Part shown: positions 5,637-10,770 of the stretch, piece by piece | How the letters are laid out: every line of letters starts with the position of its first letter | Position numbering within the stretch: the first letter of the stretch is position 1 | Source: Chloroflexota bacterium | GTDB taxonomy: Bacteria; Chloroflexota; Chloroflexia; Thermomicrobiales; UBA6265 | Direction: 5' to 3' | Assembly: GCA_023392645.1 (NCBI GenBank) | Contig: JAEVYR010000180.1 | Span: 1-10,770 of the forward strand | Length of the DNA stretch: 10,770 nt | Made by a program: the position numbers and the translations under genes | Notes under the pieces: model-generated | What the model was told of the DNA's origin: nothing | Database searches by the model: none | The model's input: only the letters and a program-made list of their open reading frames with translations

Positions 5637-6509
5637 GTGGCCGAGTTTGCCCATCTCCATTTGCATACCGAATTCTCGCTGCTGGACGGCGTCGGACGTA
5701 TCGATCAGTACATCGCGCGGGCGCATGAGCTCGGCCTCAAGCACCTTGCCGTCACCGACCACGGCGTCATGTATGCCGCGCTGTCGTGGTACAACGCCGC
5801 GACCGAAGCCGGGCTGCATCCGATCATCGGCATGGAGGCCTACCTCGCCGAGGGACGGATCGCCGACCGGAAGCGCGAGTCGTACCACCTGTTGCTGCTC
5901 GCCGAAAACGAGACCGGTTACCGCAATCTCCTGAAGCTGGCCAGCATCGCCAGCCTCCACGGCTTCTACTACCGGCCCCGGATCGATCTCGAACTTCTCC
6001 AGCAGTATCACGAGGGCATCATCGCCACCTCGGCCTGCATCGGTGGTCCGATCGCCAAGAACCTGCTCAACCACAACGAAGAGCGCGCCGAGTGGTATGC
6101 GGGCACGCTGTCGGAAATCTTCGGCCGCGAGCGGTTCTATATGGAAATCCAGAACCACGGCATCGATCTCGAGGAGAAGGCCTACGGAGCGATGATCCCG
6201 ATGGCGCGCAGGCTCGACCTGCCGCTGGTGGCCACGAACGACGTGCATTACTGCGACGAGGCCGACTCCGCCGCGCAGGACCTGCTCGTGTGCGTGCAGA
6301 CCAACACCACCCTCAACGATCCCAAGCGGATGACGAGCGACTCGACGCAGCTCTACCTCAAGAGCGCCGAGGAGATGGAGCGGCTGTTCGGATCCATCCC
6401 CGAGGCGATGTCCAACACCATGCGCATCGCCGAAATGTGCCACCTGGACCTCGGGTTCAAGGGGTACCAGCTCCCGCACTTCGAGGTGCCGAGGGGCACG
6501 ACTCGGTGA
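5637..6509 (+). CDS. dnaE: DNA polymerase III alpha subunit, N-terminal PHP part (290 aa, cut by frameshift)
   Basis: First part of the replicative polymerase. The GTG start follows AGAGGA with about seven bases between and gives FAHLHLHTEFSLLDGVG at residues 4-20, the standard start. The PHP domain (to about residue 270) keeps candidate metal ligands: His8 and His10, Asp41-His42 in TDHG, Glu67 in GMEAYL, His84, Cys134 in SACIGG, and Asp202 and His204 in NDVHY. E. coli lacks several of these, so here the PHP domain may be an active 3'-5' proofreading exonuclease. The reading frame ends at TGA (6507-6509) after LPHFEVPRGTTR. The expected continuation (VPEGHDSVSYLREL) is in the next frame, so one G seems missing near 6491. 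Alternatives are a sequencing error, a mutation or a split gene. Confidence 0.85.
   Translation: MAEFAHLHLHTEFSLLDGVGRIDQYIARAHELGLKHLAVTDHGVMYAALSWYNAATEAGLHPIIGMEAYLAEGRIADRKRESYHLLLLAENETGYRNLLKLASIASLHGFYYRPRIDLELLQQYHEGIIATSACIGGPIAKNLLNHNEERAEWYAGTLSEIFGRERFYMEIQNHGIDLEEKAYGAMIPMARRLDLPLVATNDVHYCDEADSAAQDLLVCVQTNTTLNDPKRMTSDSTQLYLKSAEEMERLFGSIPEAMSNTMRIAEMCHLDLGFKGYQLPHFEVPRGTTR
6489..6509 (+). other. frameshift site with GTGA stop/start overlap in dnaE
   Basis: In the upstream frame CCG AGG GGC ACG ends at TGA (6507-6509). Adding one G after CCG restores GAG GGG CAC GAC TCG GTG AGC, encoding EGHDSVS, which is what the family has here. The stop overlaps a GTG (6506-6508) in the downstream frame, with GAGGGG (6491-6496) nine bases upstream as a possible ribosome site. 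A -1 slip on AGG GGC would also join the frames, but no good slippery heptamer is seen. Confidence 0.75.
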
Positions 6510-9115
6510 GCTACCTGCGCGAGCTCGTGCTCGAAGGGGCAATGAGGAAGTATGGGTTGGTCGACGGCGAGGTGCGCGAGCGCATCGACCACGAGCTGAA
6601 CATCATCAACTCGATGGAGTTCACCAACTACTTCCTCATCGTGTGGGACTTCGTGCGATTCGCCAAGGAGCGCGGCATCCTCGTCGGGCCCGGACGCGGC
6701 TCGGCCGCCGGCAGCGTCGTGACGTACGCGCTCGATATCACCGGCCTCGACCCGCTCAAATACGAGCTCTTCTTCGAGCGATTCCTCAATCCGTCGCGCA
6801 TCTCTATGCCGGATATCGACATCGACTTCGCGGATGATCGTCGCGATGAGGTGATCGACTACGTCGTCCAGAAGTACGGCGACGATCGGGTCGCGCAGAT
6901 CATCACGTTCGGGACGCTCAAGGCGAAGGCGGCCGTGCGCGATGTCGGCCGCGCGATGGATCTCGCGTTCGGCGACACCGACCGGGTCGCGCGGTTGATT
7001 CCGACCGATCCCAAGATGACGATCGCCAAGGCGCTGGAGACTGTGCCCGACCTGAGCGCGCTCTACGAGGCCGACGCGCAGGTGCGGGAGCTGATCGACA
7101 CGGCGACGAAGGTGGAGGGGCACGCGCGCCATTCGTCGACCCACGCGGCGGGCGTGGTCATCTCCCGCGACCCATTGATGGAGCAGGTGCCGCTGCAGCG
7201 CGCGGGCGGCAAGAGCGAGGGCGATGTCACGACGCAGTGGACCCAGGAGCATCTGGAGGCGCTGGGCCTGCTGAAGATGGACTTTCTCGGGCTGAAGACG
7301 CTGACGGTGCTGGGGAAGGCGCTGGCGCTGGCGCGCGAATCCGGCCTGGGCGACATATCCCTTGAAGATATTCCACTGGACGATCCCGAAGCGCTGGAGT
7401 TGTTGCGTCGCGGCGAAACGTTCGGCGTGTTCCAGCTGGAAGGCGGGATGACGCGGCGCATGACGGTCGACGTCGCGCCGAACTCGTTCGACGACCTCGT
7501 CGCGCTGATGGCGCTGATTCGCCCGGGCCCGCTCGAGCTGGCACCGGACTTCATCGCCCGCAAACACGGTCGAGAGCCTATCGAATATATCCACCCGGCG
7601 GTCGAAACGATCCTGGAAAAAACCTACGGCATCGCCATCTATCAAGAGCAGGTGATGCAGATCGCGAACGCGGTGGCCGGGTTCTCGATGGCCGAGGCGG
7701 ATGGCCTGCGCAAGGCTATGGGCAAGAAGCTTCCCGAGGTGATGGCGAAGTACGAATCGCGGTTCGTCGAGGGCGCCGTCGAGAACGGCACCGAGAAGGG
7801 GCTCGCGAAGCAGATTTTCGAGATGATCGAGCGCTTCGCCGGATATGGATTCAACAAGGCACACAGCGCCGCCTACGCCGTGATCGCCGCGCAGACGGCG
7901 TGGTTCAAGGCGCATTACCCGGTGCAGTTCATGGCCGCGCTGATGTCGACGGAAATGGGCACCAGCGAGAAGACGGTGATCAATATCGCCGAATGTCGTC
8001 GCTGCAATATCGCGATCCTGCCGCCAGATATCAACCGGTCGGGTGTCGAGTTCGGTGTAGAGCGGCAGGAGGACGGGGCGGAGGCAATCCGGTTCGCGAT
8101 GGGCGCCGTTCGCAATGTTGGCGTCGGCGCGGTCGAGGCCATCATCGCGGCCCGGAGCGAGCAGCCGGATGGAATGTTCGCGACACTGGAGGCGTTCTGC
8201 GACGGCGTGAGCTGGTCAAAGGTCAGCAAGCGCGTGCCGGAGTGCCTGACGCGCGTGGGCGCGCTTGAGCCGTTCGGCGAGCGAGCGGCGGTGATCAAGG
8301 CGCTGGAGTCGGGCATCGCGGCGGCCCAGCAACGCCAGAAAGCCGCCGATCGCGGCCAGATGGATATGTTCGGGCTGGTGACATCTCCCGCCGCGACCTC
8401 CGGTCCCACCCAACTCCCCGAGGTCGAGCCGGCCGACAACCGCACGCGGCTCGAATGGGAGAAGGAGCTGCTCGGCTTCTACCTGAGCGCTCATCCGCTC
8501 AACGACGTCATCGGCCAGCGAATGCCGCAAGGGTACGCGCAGACGATCGAGCTGCCCGAGCGGTCGGCGGGCGAGCGGATCCGGTTCATCGGCATGGTCG
8601 TCGATGTTCGGCGTATCGTCACCCGCACAAATCGGACGATGGCGATCGTCAAGCTGGAGGACCTCTCGGGGACCGTGGAGGCCGTCTGCTTCCCGGACAC
8701 CTTCGAGCAGGTGAGCGCGCTGCTGGAAAACGACGCGATTCTGGAGGCCACCGGCAAGATCGACCGGCGCAACGATGAGACGCAGATCATCGTCGACACC
8801 CTGTCGCGCGACCTGCCCGATTTTGAGCCGGATCGTCCGAAGGATGAGCAGGTGGTCACGCTGCGCCTGCCCGGCTCCGAGGATGTCTGGGGGGATATTT
8901 CCTTGATGCAGCGCATCGACGCAGTGCTGCGCGACCACGAGGGAACGGTATTGCTCGAGTTCCACCTGCCTCGCGGCACGCGAGTGAGCCGGCTCCGGAG
9001 CCGGAGCCGGCGGGTCGAATGGAGTGAGGAGTTCCGAAAGGAGATGGAGGCGTTGCTTGGTGAGACGAGCGTCAGCCTCGTTGTCCCGGAAGCCACCGCC
9101 CAGGCGGCGGATTAG
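6506..9115 (+). CDS. dnaE: DNA polymerase III alpha subunit, polymerase part (about 869 aa)
   Basis: Continues the polymerase in the second frame; numbering below assumes a single 1159-residue protein. The palm and fingers include LVGPGRGSAAGS, the catalytic PDIDIDF (Asp at 393, 395 and 397, the last two being the usual pair) and the third catalytic Asp549 in KMDFLGL. GYGFNKAHSAAYA (about 737-749) precedes the helix-hairpin-helix region. The internal clamp-binding motif QMDMF is at 908-912, equivalent to E. coli QADMF, and should bind the DnaN encoded upstream. An OB fold follows (about 975-1055), then a short C-terminal domain. If translated separately, the GTG at 6506 would be the start. 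The total length is normal for DnaE1. Its TAG stop overlaps by four bases the TAA of the convergent Mur-ligase-like gene. Confidence 0.9.
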   Translation: MSYLRELVLEGAMRKYGLVDGEVRERIDHELNIINSMEFTNYFLIVWDFVRFAKERGILVGPGRGSAAGSVVTYALDITGLDPLKYELFFERFLNPSRISMPDIDIDFADDRRDEVIDYVVQKYGDDRVAQIITFGTLKAKAAVRDVGRAMDLAFGDTDRVARLIPTDPKMTIAKALETVPDLSALYEADAQVRELIDTATKVEGHARHSSTHAAGVVISRDPLMEQVPLQRAGGKSEGDVTTQWTQEHLEALGLLKMDFLGLKTLTVLGKALALARESGLGDISLEDIPLDDPEALELLRRGETFGVFQLEGGMTRRMTVDVAPNSFDDLVALMALIRPGPLELAPDFIARKHGREPIEYIHPAVETILEKTYGIAIYQEQVMQIANAVAGFSMAEADGLRKAMGKKLPEVMAKYESRFVEGAVENGTEKGLAKQIFEMIERFAGYGFNKAHSAAYAVIAAQTAWFKAHYPVQFMAALMSTEMGTSEKTVINIAECRRCNIAILPPDINRSGVEFGVERQEDGAEAIRFAMGAVRNVGVGAVEAIIAARSEQPDGMFATLEAFCDGVSWSKVSKRVPECLTRVGALEPFGERAAVIKALESGIAAAQQRQKAADRGQMDMFGLVTSPAATSGPTQLPEVEPADNRTRLEWEKELLGFYLSAHPLNDVIGQRMPQGYAQTIELPERSAGERIRFIGMVVDVRRIVTRTNRTMAIVKLEDLSGTVEAVCFPDTFEQVSALLENDAILEATGKIDRRNDETQIIVDTLSRDLPDFEPDRPKDEQVVTLRLPGSEDVWGDISLMQRIDAVLRDHEGTVLLEFHLPRGTRVSRLRSRSRRVEWSEEFRKEMEALLGETSVSLVVPEATAQAAD

Positions 9116-10344
9116 GCCGTCATCCGGCCGCTCGCGCGGAGCGCCGCGCCAGGATCGCCATCGCACAGGAACAGCAGCACGTCATCGCCGCGCACCGCTC
9201 CCAGTGCGCGGTTGATCGCGCGTCGCTCGGTAGGCAGGTGAATCAGCACCGGCGGGTATGGGTTCCGCGCGATACCGCGGCGAAAATCGGCGTAGCGATC
9301 CTCATCGAGGTCGCCATGGACGATGACGGCTCCGTGCGAACGACCGAGCAAGCGGCCAATCTCGAACAGGTCGTCCCGCGGCATCTTCGCGAGGCCGCCG
9401 AGCACGGTGATCTGTCGTCGCCGAGCCTGCGGATTGGCGGCACGCAGCACCGGTCGCAGGAACCACGACGGCATGGTGCGGTCGACGATGGTGGTGATGG
9501 AGCCCACCTCACGCACCGAGAATGAACCCGGCAGATCGGCGGTGGAAGGCTGGTAGCGGACGATCGTTTCCGCGACGATCTCGTGCCCGATCCCTGTCGC
9601 CAAGGCGGCGGCGCAGGCGAGCAGCACGTTCGTCTCCTGGAAGGAAGCGTGGCCTTCCCTGCTGATCGGGACGTCGAGCATGTTGGCGATTTCGAGGCTT
9701 TCGTCGGCGTAGCCGTAGGCGATGGTGTGGTCGCGATCTGTCCACAGGCTGATGCCGCCGGTTTGATGGTGCCGGCGAACCAGCGGTGCGGCGTCCGACT
9801 TGCCAACGACGATGGAGTGAGCGTCCGTCATTGAGAGGGTGTGTTCCAGCGCGTAATCCTCCGCGTTCAGGCAGACGATGCCTTGCGGGTGAATCGCGGT
9901 CGCAACCCGAGGAAGCGCGCGGTGGGCGATCTGGCCGGCCGGCGTTCGCAGGCAGTCAGGATCGTTGGCACAGACGTTCGTGAGGGCGATCACCGGATAG
10001 CTCGCTCGTGGCAGGCCCACCGCGGAGACGAGGTTCCAGTCGAGCTCCTGGACCGCAACGTCGAGCGAGTGTTCCATCAGTCGCGCGAGGGCGCGGTTCC
10101 AGCCGGCAATCTCGCGGCTCTGCCGCCGACCGTTGATTTCGACGCCGAAATCGGTCCAGATCGCGCTCTGGATGCCGGCGCGGTCGAAGATCGCCTGCAG
10201 CAGGCGCACGACGGTTGATTTACCGCGGGACCCGGCAACAGCGATGACCGGCGGCAGCCCGAGCTCGAAGCAGCGCTTCTGCCATTGGCGAAACGTCGGC
10301 GGCAACCCTCGCAGCTCGGTTTCCGAGCTGTACGACGCGATCAC
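9112..10344 (-). CDS. Mur ligase family protein, PgsB/CapB-like (410 aa)
   Basis: An ATP-dependent ligase-type protein of the Mur superfamily; its substrate is unknown. The P-loop VAGSRGKST has its Lys at residue 42 and resembles the TGTRGKS form of poly-gamma-glutamate synthases (PgsB/CapB). Glu100 (AVQELDWN) corresponds to the conserved Mur Glu. At the TNV segment (122-124) the usual DH pair after TNV is replaced by ANDPD, so the canonical His is absent. The C-terminal part has VLGGLAKMPRDDLFEIG and a GDPG turn in place of the usual ADP-proximal motifs. There is no N-terminal UDP-binding domain and no membrane segment. The GTG start has GAGG nine bases upstream, inside rdgB; only three bases separate the genes. 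It could ligate an amino acid chain or be a diverged relative with another role. Confidence 0.8.
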   Translation of the reverse strand: MIASYSSETELRGLPPTFRQWQKRCFELGLPPVIAVAGSRGKSTVVRLLQAIFDRAGIQSAIWTDFGVEINGRRQSREIAGWNRALARLMEHSLDVAVQELDWNLVSAVGLPRASYPVIALTNVCANDPDCLRTPAGQIAHRALPRVATAIHPQGIVCLNAEDYALEHTLSMTDAHSIVVGKSDAAPLVRRHHQTGGISLWTDRDHTIAYGYADESLEIANMLDVPISREGHASFQETNVLLACAAALATGIGHEIVAETIVRYQPSTADLPGSFSVREVGSITTIVDRTMPSWFLRPVLRAANPQARRRQITVLGGLAKMPRDDLFEIGRLLGRSHGAVIVHGDLDEDRYADFRRGIARNPYPPVLIHLPTERRAINRALGAVRGDDVLLFLCDGDPGAALRASGRMTA

Positions 10345-10347
10345 GAT

Positions 10348-10770
10348 CTATCCCTCTTTCGGCACAACGGCCATGGTGTCGAGCAAGGTCTGCAAATAGG
10401 GTAGCGCGTTTCGCAATGCCGCGCCCCGGTGACTGATGGCGTTTTTCTGTTCCGGGGCCAGCTCGGCTACGGTACGTCCGTCGGGCAGTTCCATCAGGGC
10501 ATCGTAGCCAAATCCGCCCGAACCGCGCGGTTCCTGGGCAACGCGTCCGTCGAGCGTTCCGCGGAAGGTCCGGACCTCCCCGTCGGGCGTCGCCACGGCG
10601 ATCTCGCAGACGAATCGCGCGGAGCGCAGGTTCTCCGGCGTCTCGCGCAAGTCCGCCAGCAGCTTTTGACGGTTGCGCTCGTCGTCGCCATGCAGGCCAG
10701 CGAACCGAGCCGAGTGGATCCCTGGAGCGCCGCCCAAGGCATCGACTTCGATGCCCGAGTCGTCGGCAAC
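10348..10770 (-). CDS. rdgB: RdgB/HAM1 family dITP/XTP pyrophosphatase, partial
   Basis: Hydrolyses non-canonical purine triphosphates (dITP, ITP, XTP) to monophosphates, keeping them out of DNA and RNA. The visible 140 residues are the C-terminal two thirds; the N-terminal part lies beyond the right edge. It opens with VADDSGIEVDALGGAPGIHS, the family motif with the catalytic Asp (DDSG), followed by ARFAG, GSGGFGYDALM and SHRGAALRNAL near the end, all diagnostic. The end PKEG with TAG is normal in length. It is the upstream gene of a two-gene minus-strand unit with the Mur-ligase-like gene, three bases apart. Confidence 0.93.
   Translation of the reverse strand, partial: VADDSGIEVDALGGAPGIHSARFAGLHGDDERNRQKLLADLRETPENLRSARFVCEIAVATPDGEVRTFRGTLDGRVAQEPRGSGGFGYDALMELPDGRTVAELAPEQKNAISHRGAALRNALPYLQTLLDTMAVVPKEG

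Noticed and set aside
5786..6490. Upstream part of the downstream dnaE reading frame
   Set aside because: The frame is open by chance before the frameshift; the real PHP sequence is in the other frame.
6353..7915. 520-residue minus-strand open frame opposite dnaE
   Set aside because: Antisense shadow; dnaE catalytic motifs lie on the plus strand.
8989..9011. Short GC palindrome and GGAGCC repeats near the end of dnaE
   Set aside because: In frame within coding sequence (Arg/Ser-rich codons) and likely GC-bias coincidence.

Overview
The window is high-GC bacterial chromosome with GTG and TTG start codons and dense gene packing. It reads as housekeeping DNA, mostly replication and repair, with no mobile element, CRISPR array or rRNA. 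SOS boxes of the Gram-positive type (GAAC-N4-GTTC) and the general look of the proteins suggest a deep-branching high-GC lineage such as Chloroflexota (Thermomicrobia-like). That placement is an inference from pattern; no search was run.

Left end (1-1178): a minus-strand pair encodes a Rad52/ERF-like putative single-strand-annealing protein and a 74-residue helical protein. Its promoter carries two perfect GAAC-N4-GTTC palindromes, one filling the -35/-10 spacer and one at the predicted transcription start. This looks like an SOS-controlled repair unit, divergent from dnaN. Centre-left (1179-3525): dnaN and recF form a plus-strand pair 16 bases apart. dnaA and gyrB, the usual neighbours, are not beside them. 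Then come a hairpin terminator, a minus-strand tRNA-Gln(CTG), and a minus-strand folD that has lost two catalytic residues (the Lys and the Gln of the folate site). A 368-394-base intergenic region follows, with back-to-back promoters and two inverted repeats, leading to an XRE-family regulator on the plus strand.

Right half (5637-9115): dnaE, the DNA polymerase III alpha subunit, is split by a one-base frameshift near 6491. The break separates a 290-residue PHP exonuclease part from an 869-residue polymerase part, and the stop and a possible restart overlap as GTGA. This may be a sequencing error, a recent mutation or a true split. On the minus strand, an rdgB fragment (running off the right edge) and a stand-alone Mur-ligase-like gene form a tight operon whose end overlaps the dnaE stop codon.

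The genes fit together as a replication and genome-maintenance neighbourhood. DnaE carries a clamp-binding motif (QMDMF) that should bind the DnaN clamp. RecF and the Rad52-like protein act on damaged or gapped DNA, RdgB cleans the nucleotide pool, and FolD belongs to the one-carbon supply for nucleotides.
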